Shown piece by piece: positions 23,066-31,658 of a stretch of DNA of 64,000 nucleotides (positions are counted from its first letter, which is position 1; each line of letters begins with the position of its first letter). The notes beneath the pieces were generated by a model. The model had not been told where the DNA came from, searched no databases, and saw only the letters and a list, made by a program, of their open reading frames with translations. A program made the position numbers and the translations under genes. Source of the DNA: Oscillospiraceae bacterium (GTDB taxonomy: Bacteria > Bacillota > Clostridia > Oscillospirales > Oscillospiraceae); assembly GCA_902791215.1 (NCBI GenBank), contig CADAUZ010000004.1, positions 45,956 through 109,955 on the forward strand, read 5' to 3'.

Positions 23066-25599
23066 GAACCTCTCCCTTCCTTGATTCTTCGGATTTCCTT
23101 GATAACCAGTTTGATATCGATGGGCTTTGCAATATGTCCATTCATTCCGGCGTCCAGGCATTCCGTGATATTTTCGGAGAATGCGTCTGCCGTCATCGCA
23201 ACGATCGGGATAGAGGCCGCCCAGGGATCCTCCAATTTACGGATTGCCCTGGTTGCATCAAGCCCATTCATCTCCGGCATCTGTATATCCATGAAGATCA
23301 GCGCATAGCTGCCCTCCGCAGCCGTGCGCATCTTATCCACACAAACCCGTCCGTTTTCCGCTCGCTCAGTGGTGATCCCAAACATGGAAAGCATGGCGGA
23401 GATGATCTCCCAGTTGATTTCGTTATCCTCGGCTACCAGAATGTGCAGCCCCTGCAGATCGGAATAATTATCCTCCGGCTCCTGGGAAACGGACTCTTTT
23501 CCGGTCAGCTCGTTGATTTTATCATAGAGCGTAGAACGGAACAGCGGTTTGCTGACGAACCCGTTCGCGCCCGCCGCTTTCGCCTGATCCTCGATGTCCG
23601 ACCAGTCATAAGCGGAGATCAGCAGGATCGGGATATTTTCGTCCACCTCCGTGCGAATCCGGCGGATCGTCTCAATGCCGTCTGTTCCTGACATTTTCCA
23701 GTCCACGATGACTACGCCGTAATCCCGCCCGGAAAGATGCCTGTGCTCGACCATTCCAATCGCTTCCAAGCCGCTTTGCGCCTTCTCCACCGAGGCGCCA
23801 AGAGACTCCAGAGTATCGGCAGCCGTTTGAAGGAGAATCTCATCGTCATCAACGATCAGCACGTCGATAGGATCAAGCATCATATCATCCCGCTGCCTGT
23901 CGGCTACGGGGATATCCAGTATGACGGTGAAGATCGTCCCCTTTCCCTGCTCGCTCTGGCAGTCGATCGTGCCGCCAAGCAGATCGACCATCTGTTTTGT
24001 AATAGCCAGTCCAAGGCCAGTCCCCTGAATGCTGTTGACACGGCTGTCGATCTGACGCGAGAAGGGCTGATACATGGTCGCCATGAATTCCGGGCTCATA
24101 CCGATGCCCGTATCTGCCACAATATAGCTCAGCCGTATACAGCCGGGTATGGTGCTTTTTTCCTCGCGCATATCTACCGTGACACGTCCTCCGGGTTCCG
24201 TGTACTTGATGGCGTTGGAGAGGATATTGATATAAATCTGGTTCAGACGGAGCTGATCTGTATACAGATATTCCTTTTCGATTTGATTGATGTGGAAACT
24301 GAAATCGATATTCTTCTCCTTGATCATCGGCTGTGAGATATTGACAAGGTTCTCAACCGTTTCCACAATGGAGAAGGTCATAGGACTCAATTTCAGCTTT
24401 CCGCTTTCCACCTTCGATATATCCAAAATGTCATTGATCAGTGTCAGCAGATGATTGCTGGCCAGGCGGATTTTCCGAAGGCTCTCCCTCGTTGACTCCA
24501 CATCACCGAGATTCTTCTCGGCAATGGTTGTAAGTCCTACGATGGCATTCATGGGCGTGCGGATGTCATGAGACATGGTGGAGAGAAAATCGGACTTTGC
24601 TTTGCTTGTGGATTCAGCCTCCCTTGCTGCGGCCTGAAATCGTTTGTTCAGGTGAAGCATATAGTGCAGGTCAAGCAGGAAAAGAACCAAGAGACCGGCA
24701 GAAACGACTCCTACCAGCAGCCAGTTTTCTGCATCCACATGGAGATCCTTTGCCGGCACGAAACCCAGCAGCGTCCAACCGGCCGTGGCGGAGAGAGGGG
24801 TAAAGGCAAGGATGCATTCCTGCCCGTGCGAGTTGAGCATTGGAACGGAGCCTGTCGATGAAGTGATTCTGTCGAATAGTTTAGCCGACGATTCGGGATC
24901 TGTTGGATTATATGATTTGTAGAATTCAAAAAAACTGGAGTTCTTAAAGCTGTGTCCCTTCAAGATATAATCACCGTTGGCATCAATCATGGACAGCTCG
25001 GCATTCACCAGTTCTGTCTGAGGGAAAACCCATTTCTGTTCCAGCTCCGAAATGGGAATGACCCGCAGCAGGACAGCAGCCTCGGAAGAATCGCTTTCCG
25101 GGCCGTTGAGCGTAACACGGTTGCAGAAAGCCAGTGATTGCTCGCCGTTCATCGGATTGGTGTACGCGCGGGTTATGTTGATTGACTCCCCGATTTCATT
25201 GATCCAATCCACGTTCTCCAGAAGAGCTATCTGCTTGTAGGAAACAGCATAGTCATCAGCCGTGCCCTGCTTCGGGCGCGTGGAGAGGCCGGTGGATGTA
25301 TCGAGAGAAATCAGATGTGCCGATGCGTTTTCAAGCACATGGGAGGCCCGGATAAACGCAACCGCCTCTTCCATGGTCATGTGCTCGCTGTTGATGTAGT
25401 GTGCCCAAACGTCGCAGATCTGCTGCTCACCTTCCAGATAATTCTCTGTCACCTTTTCCATGGTGACCATTGTGCTCTCAAAGTGTTCTATCTGTCTCCT
25501 GTAAGAATCGGTGTTTTCAAAGCTGGAGTAGAGAACAACGAAAATCAGTATAGCGGCTATAATGATCACGTTGACAATAATAACGAGAATCTTTTTCAT
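23062..25599 (-). CDS. Hybrid sensor histidine kinase with two receiver domains
   Basis: An 845-residue membrane kinase. In order: N-terminal helix (VIIIAAILIFVVLY), a roughly 250-residue extracellular sensor of dCache-like layout, a second helix (LLVGVVSAGLLVLFLLDLHY), HisKA with the phospho-acceptor in SHDIRTPMN, HATPase_c with NILSNAIKYTEPGG, ADTGIGM and GTGLGLAIT, then receiver 1 (VLIVDDDE, Asp in VIVDWKM) and receiver 2 (ILVAEDNEIN, Asp in FMDIQMPEM). There is no output domain, so phosphate probably passes to a separate protein. The ATG at 25597-25599 has AGGGAG upstream. It is followed by the overlapping solute-binding gene. Confidence 0.92.
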   Translation of the reverse strand: MKKILVIIVNVIIIAAILIFVVLYSSFENTDSYRRQIEHFESTMVTMEKVTENYLEGEQQICDVWAHYINSEHMTMEEAVAFIRASHVLENASAHLISLDTSTGLSTRPKQGTADDYAVSYKQIALLENVDWINEIGESINITRAYTNPMNGEQSLAFCNRVTLNGPESDSSEAAVLLRVIPISELEQKWVFPQTELVNAELSMIDANGDYILKGHSFKNSSFFEFYKSYNPTDPESSAKLFDRITSSTGSVPMLNSHGQECILAFTPLSATAGWTLLGFVPAKDLHVDAENWLLVGVVSAGLLVLFLLDLHYMLHLNKRFQAAAREAESTSKAKSDFLSTMSHDIRTPMNAIVGLTTIAEKNLGDVESTRESLRKIRLASNHLLTLINDILDISKVESGKLKLSPMTFSIVETVENLVNISQPMIKEKNIDFSFHINQIEKEYLYTDQLRLNQIYINILSNAIKYTEPGGRVTVDMREEKSTIPGCIRLSYIVADTGIGMSPEFMATMYQPFSRQIDSRVNSIQGTGLGLAITKQMVDLLGGTIDCQSEQGKGTIFTVILDIPVADRQRDDMMLDPIDVLIVDDDEILLQTAADTLESLGASVEKAQSGLEAIGMVEHRHLSGRDYGVVIVDWKMSGTDGIETIRRIRTEVDENIPILLISAYDWSDIEDQAKAAGANGFVSKPLFRSTLYDKINELTGKESVSQEPEDNYSDLQGLHILVAEDNEINWEIISAMLSMFGITTERAENGRVCVDKMRTAAEGSYALIFMDIQMPEMNGLDATRAIRKLEDPWAASIPIVAMTADAFSENITECLDAGMNGHIAKPIDIKLVIKEIRRIKEGRGS

Positions 25600-26079
25600 G
25601 AGTGAATGCTCCCTATGGCTTCTTGTGTTCTTCATGAATCAGCAAGGGGGTATACAGTATGATTTGGCATTGCTGTCCCAAGACGCTCCATTTGAGTTCT
25701 TGGCGCTTTCGTGTTTCAACATAGTTTCGGGTGTCGAATACGCATGGCACTGCCGTTCTCTACGCCGTTCTACTTGTTTCAACTGTTCAAATAGGCACCT
25801 ACAACAAACTATTTATATTATATCATAAAAAGAGCTGCCATTCCAGTAATTTCTATGGTTTTTTACAAGCATCCCCTCCGCCTGCGAATTGCTCGGCAGC
25901 AAAGCAACCCAAGGCACCAGACTTGACAAAAGCAGCTTAGAATCCAAAATGAAATAAGGTATGCGCCTGGGGCTCTTGTGCTGGCGTTTGCTTGGATTAT
26001 TGTTTGTTTATATCTACAGGCTCCCGGTTCTCACCAAAGAAAAGCGAAGGCCGGGAGTTTGCTTTCTCTTGGCAGTATC
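25600..26079. other. 480-bp gene-free, AT-richer intergenic region
   Basis: No gene seen. It contains a minus-strand TATAAT near 25817-25822 that could start the kinase transcript (no good -35 box), a direct repeat of CGTTCT (about 25754-25767), and an inverted repeat CTCCCGG/CCGGGAG (26022-26056) just before the next plus-strand gene. Confidence 0.5.
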
Positions 26080-26475
26080 ATGAAGTATACCAAGTATAAT
26101 AAGACTGCGTACAGGTCCGGGGTGCAGTCCGCGGAGGAGCTTGAGGAAGACCAGGTCGGTTACTACTGCAGTGACAGCAGCCCGCTCGATTTCGATGTGT
26201 ACCAGTGGGCAAAGGATGGGGACACGCTGGAGAAATACGTGATCGAAGAGGCCCGGCTTTACGAAGCCGAGCGCGTGGATTACCGGACAGTCAATGACAT
26301 TCTCCTGGCGTTTTACTATTCTCATGAGGAATACGACGGTCAGATGTATCCGGTTGTCAACTATATCTTTGAAAACGATGACGACCTGATGGAGCTTGTG
26401 TTCTGGCTCGACGGTGAGATTGCCGTGAGGCAGGCCGACCAGATCCTGTCCACCCTGCATCGTGCGGAAAGCTGA
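26080..26475 (+). CDS. Hypothetical acidic protein, 131 residues
   Basis: Not recognised. The frame beginning MKYTKYNKTAYRSG gives a soluble, acidic protein rich in Asp, Glu and Tyr (EELEEDQVGYYCSDSSP, NYIFENDDDLMELVFWLDGE). Codon use and lack of low-complexity favour a real gene over the antisense frame. The ribosome-binding site is poor, so the start is uncertain; a longer frame begins about 100 bp earlier. A strong terminator follows at 26548-26588. It lies in the accessory block beside the kinase/solute-binding pair. Confidence 0.6.
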   Translation: MKYTKYNKTAYRSGVQSAEELEEDQVGYYCSDSSPLDFDVYQWAKDGDTLEKYVIEEARLYEAERVDYRTVNDILLAFYYSHEEYDGQMYPVVNYIFENDDDLMELVFWLDGEIAVRQADQILSTLHRAES

Positions 26476-26547
26476 TATCGGTTTCCCATAAAGCACGGTA
26501 TTTTGTGTTCCCGCAGACCATTTACGGGGCAGCAGGATAACCCGCCG

Positions 26548-26588
26548 AAAAAAACGAGGGACATGGCAATTTGCCATGTCCCGTTTTT
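26548..26588. terminator. Bidirectional terminator
   Basis: Stem GGGACATGGC/GCCATGTCCC (26558-26567 with 26573-26582) with five T on the plus side and seven T on the minus side. It separates convergent small genes. Confidence 0.85.
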
Positions 26589-26612
26589 CGATGATGATGT
26601 TTTGATGAGGGA

Positions 26613-26792
26613 TCAGCCGAAGCCCCAGGTCATCAGTTCCCAGCCGCCGCCCTCGCTGCGGGCAAGCCACCACTGCCAGTCGGTGTACTCCGCGTCAGCC
26701 TCCCAGGCACCGGTCTGCTCTACGGGTGTGTGGAAGTCCGACAGGAATTCGGCAACCTCGGTATATTTGCCGTCCGGGTTCAGTTCGTTCAT
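26613..26792 (-). CDS. Hypothetical small protein, 59 residues
   Basis: The frame MNELNPDGKYTEVAEFL ... TDWQWWLARSEGGGWELMTWGFG encodes a Trp-rich acidic mini-protein. The tail (DWQWWLA, GGGWELMTWGFG) looks like a conserved beta-hairpin end of a larger domain, so this may be a truncated gene. An in-frame stop lies two codons before the ATG and no clear ribosome-binding site is present. It is bounded by two terminators, which supports an expressed unit. Family not recognised. Confidence 0.5.
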   Translation of the reverse strand: MNELNPDGKYTEVAEFLSDFHTPVEQTGAWEADAEYTDWQWWLARSEGGGWELMTWGFG

Positions 26793-26805
26793 CCACTTTT
26801 AAATT

Positions 26806-26848
26806 GGAATACCGAGGGAACCGTTTGGGTTCCCTCGGTATCGGTTTT
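26806..26848. terminator. Terminator downstream of the LysM mini-gene
   Basis: A 14-bp stem ATACCGAGGGAACC/GGTTCCCTCGGTAT (about 26808-26841). T-rich on both sides, five T on the plus side. Confidence 0.75.
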
Positions 26849-26859
26849 TCAGCAGTGGA

Positions 26860-27093
26860 TCAGCGGACGCGGATCACGTCGCCGGCGCGGATCACGTCGA
26901 TGTTCTTGATGACGCCGGGGTTGAGCTGCTGGATGGCATAGGGGGTGGTGCCGAAGAGCTGCGCGATGTTGCCCAGGAAGTCGTTGGGAGCGATGCGGTA
27001 GTAGGTCGCGCCGCCGTCGGACCAGTACTGGCCGTTGGCATGGGCTGCGCCGCCGGAAACTGCACCCATCTGATTGTCGTTGAGAATAGCCAT
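26860..27093 (-). CDS. LysM-domain mini-protein with a double-glycine leader
   Basis: A 77-residue protein. Residues 1-15, MAILNDNQMGAVSGG, look like a class II bacteriocin-type leader that ends in Gly-Gly, the cut site of peptidase-containing ABC exporters. After a short linker comes one LysM repeat, YYRIAPNDFLGNIAQLFG ... IQQLNPGVIKNIDVIRAGD, which binds peptidoglycan or chitin-type sugars. The ATG has a perfect AAGGAG site and its own promoter (27162-27190). No exporter is encoded nearby. A secreted cell-wall-binding peptide is the simplest reading; the leader interpretation is inference. Confidence 0.8.
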   Translation of the reverse strand: MAILNDNQMGAVSGGAAHANGQYWSDGGATYYRIAPNDFLGNIAQLFGTTPYAIQQLNPGVIKNIDVIRAGDVIRVR

Positions 27094-27161
27094 TTTTGTA
27101 ATCTCCTTTTCAGAAAATTTATTTTTGTTTGGTTTGGGTTTTCTTCCCTGCCTGCGCGATC

Positions 27162-27190
27162 ATATTACCACAGATTTCATCACAATTCAA
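27162..27190 (-). promoter_or_regulatory. Sigma-A promoter of the LysM mini-gene
   Basis: Minus strand TTGAAT (27185-27190), 17 bp, TAATAT (27162-27167). Confidence 0.6.
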
Positions 27191-27308
27191 TCACACAGCC
27201 GCAGGTTTAAGTCTTATTAAGAATTAACCTCAGCACCGTCCGCGCGTCTTCTCCCGCATGTGCAGCACCGTGACCGGCAGGAAGTGACAGAATACAATGC
27301 GCTTTTTC

Positions 27309-27337
27309 TTGACAATCGGCATACAAACGAATACAAT
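27309..27337 (+). promoter_or_regulatory. Sigma-A promoter upstream of the iron-sulfur flavoprotein
   Basis: TTGACA (27309-27314), 17 bp, TACAAT (27332-27337). The predicted leader of about 235 nt contains family B repeat copy 2. Confidence 0.6.
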
Positions 27338-27422
27338 TAATATTAGGATATTCTGACCACATCTACGCACATCCAAGACGTCTGCGAGAATCGCGCTCGG
27401 TGACATTTTCAATTTGTTTTTG

Positions 27423-27557
27423 ACGGGGCTTTGCCTCGGCAAAAACACCTTAAGCCGAGCTATGCGAGGCCTCGCGCCGACCAAACGCGGCTTGTCCCCC
27501 CGTAAGCCGCGTGCGATAAGCGCGAGTACCTCAATTGCGAATCGCATTCGCAATTGA
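27423..27557. repeat. Structured repeat, family B, copy 2
   Basis: Matches 19554-19684 over its whole length, including the terminal palindrome TCAATTGCGAAT/ATTCGCAATTGA. It ends 24 bp before the start codon of the next gene, in its probable leader. Confidence 0.8.
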
Positions 27558-27580
27558 AATTTTATAAGGAGGGAACCCTT

Positions 27581-30193
27581 TTGGAAGTCAGAGAAAATCT
27601 GATCAAGCTCTGTGAGAAGATCAACGGCGGGCACTATAAAATCACGCCCGACTGCGCCGAGTACAAGGTCTTTGAGCAGTGGATCACCGACGAGCAGATC
27701 TCCGTCATGCTGGCCATGACCGACATGAAGCCCGCCTTCGTCCCCATCATTGCCCATAAGGCGGGGATGAGTATCGCGCACACCCGCGAGGTGCTGCATG
27801 AGTGCTTCGACATCGGCCTCGTGGTACAGGTCGTGGTGCCGGTGGTGAATCTGGAAATCTACCTGCTGCCGCCCTACACCCCCGGCATTTTTGAGTTCCT
27901 GCTCATCAACGAGAAGTTCTGTCTCGCCCACCCCGAGATCCCCTACGCCTTCCACCAGCACGCCACCACCAGCCAGATCGAGCACGCACCCAATACCCCC
28001 ATGGGCGCGGGCATCATGCGCGTCATCCCCATCGAGAGCGCCATCCCCGCCGACGCCCAGCAGATCGACAACGAGCGCGTGAGCATGTACCTTGAGTCCA
28101 ACGAAGGCCACCTGAGCATTACGCCATGTCAATGCCGCCGCGTGCGCAAGATGATGGGTGAGGGCAGCGGCGACCTGGATGAGGGCCTGTGCATCTTCAT
28201 GGGCCACGTGGGCGACATGTTCAACCGCTCCGGCAAGGGCCGCCCCTGCACAGTCGAGGAGGCCAAGGCCCTGGTCCAGAAGTGCGACGAGCGCGGCTGC
28301 GTCCACCAGATCACGACCCTGCACCAGGGCGAGACCTTCGCCATCTGCAACTGCATGCCGGAGAGCTGCCTGGCCCTCGGCGTGAGCCAGTACTACAACA
28401 CCCCCGCCACCTCCCGCAGCAACTATGTGGCCGAGATCGACCAGGCCAAGTGCGTGGCCTGCGGCCAGTGCACAGACCGCTGCGCCAACAACGCCATCCA
28501 GATGGGCCAGAAGCTCTGCGCCAAGACGCCCATCGTCCACGAACCCCACGAGACACCCGACGACATCGAGTGGACCCCGGAGCACTGGAACCCCGAGCAC
28601 CGCACCAACCGCGAGTACATCGCCCCCGAGGGCACCGCGCCCTGCAAGACCGCCTGCCCCGCGCACATCGCCGTACAGGGTTACTTAAAGCTCGCCGCCC
28701 AGGGCAGATACCTGGAGGCCCTTGAGCTCATCAAGAAGGAAAATCCGCTGCCCGCCGTCTGCGGCCGCGTCTGCAACCGCAAGTGCGAGGACGTGTGCAC
28801 GAGAGGCGACATCGACCGCGCCGTCGCCATCGACGAGGTCAAGAAGTTTATCGCCGACCGCGAGCTTGAGCGCGACACCCGCTTTGTGCCGAAGAAGCTC
28901 TATGACTTCTCGGACAAGAAGATCGCCGTCATCGGCGCGGGCCCCGCTGGCCTGAGCTGCGCCTATTTCCTCGCAGTCGACAACTACAAGGTCACCGTCT
29001 TCGACAAGAATGATCAGCCCGGCGGCATGCTGCGCTACGGCATCCCCAGCTTCCGTCTGGAAAAGCCCGTGCTCGACGCCGAGATCGACGTTTTGAAGGA
29101 GCTGGGCGTGGTCTTCCGCTGCGGCGTGGAGATCGGCAAGGACATCACCATTCAGCAGCTTCGCGACCAGGGCTACAGCGCCATCTATCTCGCTGTCGGC
29201 GCGCAGAAGTCCGCACCCATCGGCATCCCCGGTGAGGACCTCAAGGGCGTCTGGGGCGGCATTGATTTCCTGCGTGAGGCAAACGCCGGCGCCCGTCCCG
29301 CCATCGGCAAACGGGTGGTCGTCATCGGCGGCGGCAACGTGGCCATGGACGTGGCCCGCACCGCCGTGCGCCTCGGCGCTTCCGTCACGGTGGCCTACCG
29401 CCGCAAGGAGAGCGACATGCCCGCCGATCCCGCCGAGGTCGCCGAGGCCAAGGAAGAGGGCGTGAAGTTCGTCTTCGAGCACAAGCCCCAGATGATCGAA
29501 GAGAGAAACGGCAAGGTCGCCGCGCTTGTCTGCGAAGGCGACAAGAAGGTCCGCTGCGACACGATCATCGCCGCCGTGGGCCAGCGCATCGACCTGAGCG
29601 GCCTCGACCTGGGCGAGGTCAAGGTCGACGAAAAGAACCGCGTCATCGCCGATTCCGTCACCTACCAGACCGCCCAGCCCGACATCTTTGTCGGCGGCGA
29701 CGCCTACACCGGCCCCAGCTTTGCCATTGACGCCATTGCCGAGGGCAAGCAGGCCGCCATCTCCATCCACCGCTTTGTCCAGCCGGGCCAGAGCCTGACC
29801 ATCGGCCGCGACCGCCTCACCTATCACGCCTTCGACAAGGACAACGTGGACTTTGACGCGGTCAAGGAGAGCTACGACAACTCTGCGCGCCAGGTGCCCG
29901 CGAAGGACGCGGCCAAGGCTTCGACCTTCAAGGACGACCGCAAGACCTTCACCGAGGAGCAGGTGAAGAAGGAGACGGCCCGCTGCCTCGGCTGCGGCGC
30001 ATCCTTCGTCGATCCCAACAAGTGCCTCGGCTGCGGCGTGTGCACAACAAGGTGCAAGTTCGACGCCATCCACCTGCACAAGCGCTACTTTGTGGAGAGC
30101 ATCGACTACTTCGATCGCCCGGAGGCGCTGCCCGTCTTCATCGAGGGCCGCCGCAAGCGCATCGAGATCCGCAAGATGCAGGAAGCGAAATAA
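27581..30193 (+). CDS. Iron-sulfur flavoprotein, GltD-like NAD(P)H oxidoreductase with terminal ferredoxin modules
   Basis: An 870-residue protein in four parts. Residues 1-270 form an unfamiliar domain with CQCRRVRKMM and CNCMPESC, possible extra metal ligands. A ferredoxin module follows (CVACGQCTDRC, about 296). Then a GltD/NADPH-glutamate-synthase small-subunit core: CPAHIAVQGYL, CGRVCNRKCEDVC, FAD site IAVIGAGPAGLSCAYFL, NAD(P) site VVIGGGNVAMDVARTA and the closing FVGGDAYTGPSFAIDA. A last [4Fe-4S] module (CLGCGVCTTRC) ends the protein. It likely transfers electrons between NAD(P)H and an unknown acceptor. I choose the TTG at 27581, 8 bases after AAGGAGGG; an earlier TTG lies inside the repeat. 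A terminator follows. Confidence 0.85.
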   Translation: MEVRENLIKLCEKINGGHYKITPDCAEYKVFEQWITDEQISVMLAMTDMKPAFVPIIAHKAGMSIAHTREVLHECFDIGLVVQVVVPVVNLEIYLLPPYTPGIFEFLLINEKFCLAHPEIPYAFHQHATTSQIEHAPNTPMGAGIMRVIPIESAIPADAQQIDNERVSMYLESNEGHLSITPCQCRRVRKMMGEGSGDLDEGLCIFMGHVGDMFNRSGKGRPCTVEEAKALVQKCDERGCVHQITTLHQGETFAICNCMPESCLALGVSQYYNTPATSRSNYVAEIDQAKCVACGQCTDRCANNAIQMGQKLCAKTPIVHEPHETPDDIEWTPEHWNPEHRTNREYIAPEGTAPCKTACPAHIAVQGYLKLAAQGRYLEALELIKKENPLPAVCGRVCNRKCEDVCTRGDIDRAVAIDEVKKFIADRELERDTRFVPKKLYDFSDKKIAVIGAGPAGLSCAYFLAVDNYKVTVFDKNDQPGGMLRYGIPSFRLEKPVLDAEIDVLKELGVVFRCGVEIGKDITIQQLRDQGYSAIYLAVGAQKSAPIGIPGEDLKGVWGGIDFLREANAGARPAIGKRVVVIGGGNVAMDVARTAVRLGASVTVAYRRKESDMPADPAEVAEAKEEGVKFVFEHKPQMIEERNGKVAALVCEGDKKVRCDTIIAAVGQRIDLSGLDLGEVKVDEKNRVIADSVTYQTAQPDIFVGGDAYTGPSFAIDAIAEGKQAAISIHRFVQPGQSLTIGRDRLTYHAFDKDNVDFDAVKESYDNSARQVPAKDAAKASTFKDDRKTFTEEQVKKETARCLGCGASFVDPNKCLGCGVCTTRCKFDAIHLHKRYFVESIDYFDRPEALPVFIEGRRKRIEIRKMQEAK

Positions 30194-30207
30194 TATCCAG
30201 ACGCAGC

Positions 30208-30238
30208 AAAACCTCCCGGCTTCGGTCGGGAGGTTTTT
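30208..30238 (+). terminator. Terminator of the iron-sulfur flavoprotein gene
   Basis: Stem AAAACCTCCCG/CGGGAGGTTTT with a short loop and trailing T. Confidence 0.9.
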
Positions 30239-30272
30239 GTGTGATGCTCTGTTTTTCTGCCGGTTTTCATCT

Positions 30273-31658
30273 CTACCCGGCTCTTTGCTTGTCCTTCCCC
30301 CGCATGCCGGGTTTATAGAAGCAGCAGCCGTTTCGCCCGTTGTCCTTGACGTAATACAGAGCCACATCGGCTTCATGGAACATTTCCTGCGGATTCTCCG
30401 TGTCGCGGCACAGCGACACGCCCACGCTCACCGACATGGGCGGCAGGCCGTCGGCGCTCTCGCGCAGCTCCTCGTTGATCTGCTGGATCTTTCTCTCGAT
30501 GAGGTGTTTGACATCCGGCGTCACATGTACCATCAGCACCATGAACTCATCCCCGCCGATACGGCAGACATAGTCGTCAGCGCGGAAGTTCTGCTTGAGC
30601 GTCGCCGCGAGCCGCTGCAGCGCCCTGTCGCCCACTTCGTGTCCGTATTGGTCGTTGATGGTCTTGAAGTTGTCCGCGTCCACCAGCAGGAAGGCGGTGG
30701 AGCGCAGGTCCACGCTCTTTTTGATGAGATCGTAGCCCGCCCGGTTGTAGACCCCCGTCAGCTCGTCGTGGGAGGCCTTGAAGGAGAGATTGTCGATGCT
30801 GCGCTTGTAGACGGTGTACATGTTGTTGTAGGTGCCCGCCAGATAGCGGAACTCATGCGCGCCCGTGATGGGGAGCTTCTGATCCTGCTTGATATGCTCC
30901 ACCGCTTTCAGAAGCGGATTGATGCCGAGGCTGTTGGTCACCCAGAGCAGGAAGATCAGGCTCACCGACTGCAGGGCGATCAGAATGGTCATCCACACAA
31001 GATCCGTGTGCATGCGCTTTTCCATTTTTATCTGCGTGCCGTGGGTGCCGTTTTTCAGGGCGTTCACGCACTCATCGAGCTTTGCGCGGATCGCGTCCTT
31101 CTGGGCATAATAGCCGCTGTCGTGCATCATGACCCGGGCCCGCTCGATCTTTTCCGCCGGGGTGAGCGCATCGTCCCGCTCGCCGAGAAATACGGCGTCG
31201 AGGGGGCGCGGGATGTCCGTCTCGCCCTTCGCGCTGAGCACCAGGCGCATGGCGTAGTATTCTCTGTCCATCAGGGTGACGGAGCCCTGCAGCGCGCCTT
31301 TGAGGGCATTCAGCGCGTCGCTGTCCGGCAAGCGCTCCTCCATGACGCGCAGCGCCTCTTCACGCCGTTTGACGGTCTCAGTCTCATGAAAGTAGTTTTC
31401 GAGGTGCTTCCTGTCGCCGATCACCGTGTAGCACTGGGCCTGCTCGGTCAGGTAGTCCGAGGCGCGGAGCAGACTGTCCGCCGCATCCTGGAGATCAATA
31501 TAGGTATCCATCGCCTCATCCAGGGCGTGGAAAGATTTGATGGTGCGGAAATTGGTAAACAGCAGCGACGCCGTGATCGCCAGGGAGATAAACAGCATCA
31601 GGAGAAAAGTCAGCCGGAGTGACAGCCCCTCCTCCTTGAATTTTCTGAACAGGCGCAT
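30273..31658 (-). CDS. Membrane diguanylate cyclase (GGDEF)
   Basis: A 461-residue protein: N-terminal helix (LTFLLMLFISLAITASLLF), an extracellular helical sensor of about 190 residues, a second helix (TILIALQSVSLIFLLWV), a short linker, then a GGDEF domain (SFKASHDELTGVYNRAGYD start). The active-site loop RIGGDEF is intact (about residues 368-372), so it should make cyclic di-GMP from two GTP. There is no EAL partner here. The RxxD inhibitory site is not apparent. ATG follows CGGAGG. It is convergent with the flavoprotein gene. Confidence 0.92.
   Translation of the reverse strand: MRLFRKFKEEGLSLRLTFLLMLFISLAITASLLFTNFRTIKSFHALDEAMDTYIDLQDAADSLLRASDYLTEQAQCYTVIGDRKHLENYFHETETVKRREEALRVMEERLPDSDALNALKGALQGSVTLMDREYYAMRLVLSAKGETDIPRPLDAVFLGERDDALTPAEKIERARVMMHDSGYYAQKDAIRAKLDECVNALKNGTHGTQIKMEKRMHTDLVWMTILIALQSVSLIFLLWVTNSLGINPLLKAVEHIKQDQKLPITGAHEFRYLAGTYNNMYTVYKRSIDNLSFKASHDELTGVYNRAGYDLIKKSVDLRSTAFLLVDADNFKTINDQYGHEVGDRALQRLAATLKQNFRADDYVCRIGGDEFMVLMVHVTPDVKHLIERKIQQINEELRESADGLPPMSVSVGVSLCRDTENPQEMFHEADVALYYVKDNGRNGCCFYKPGMRGKDKQRAG

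Noticed and set aside
26014..26673. Minus-strand frame antisense to the acidic hypothetical gene
   Set aside because: No domain, spans a strong bidirectional terminator, and the plus-strand protein has better composition.
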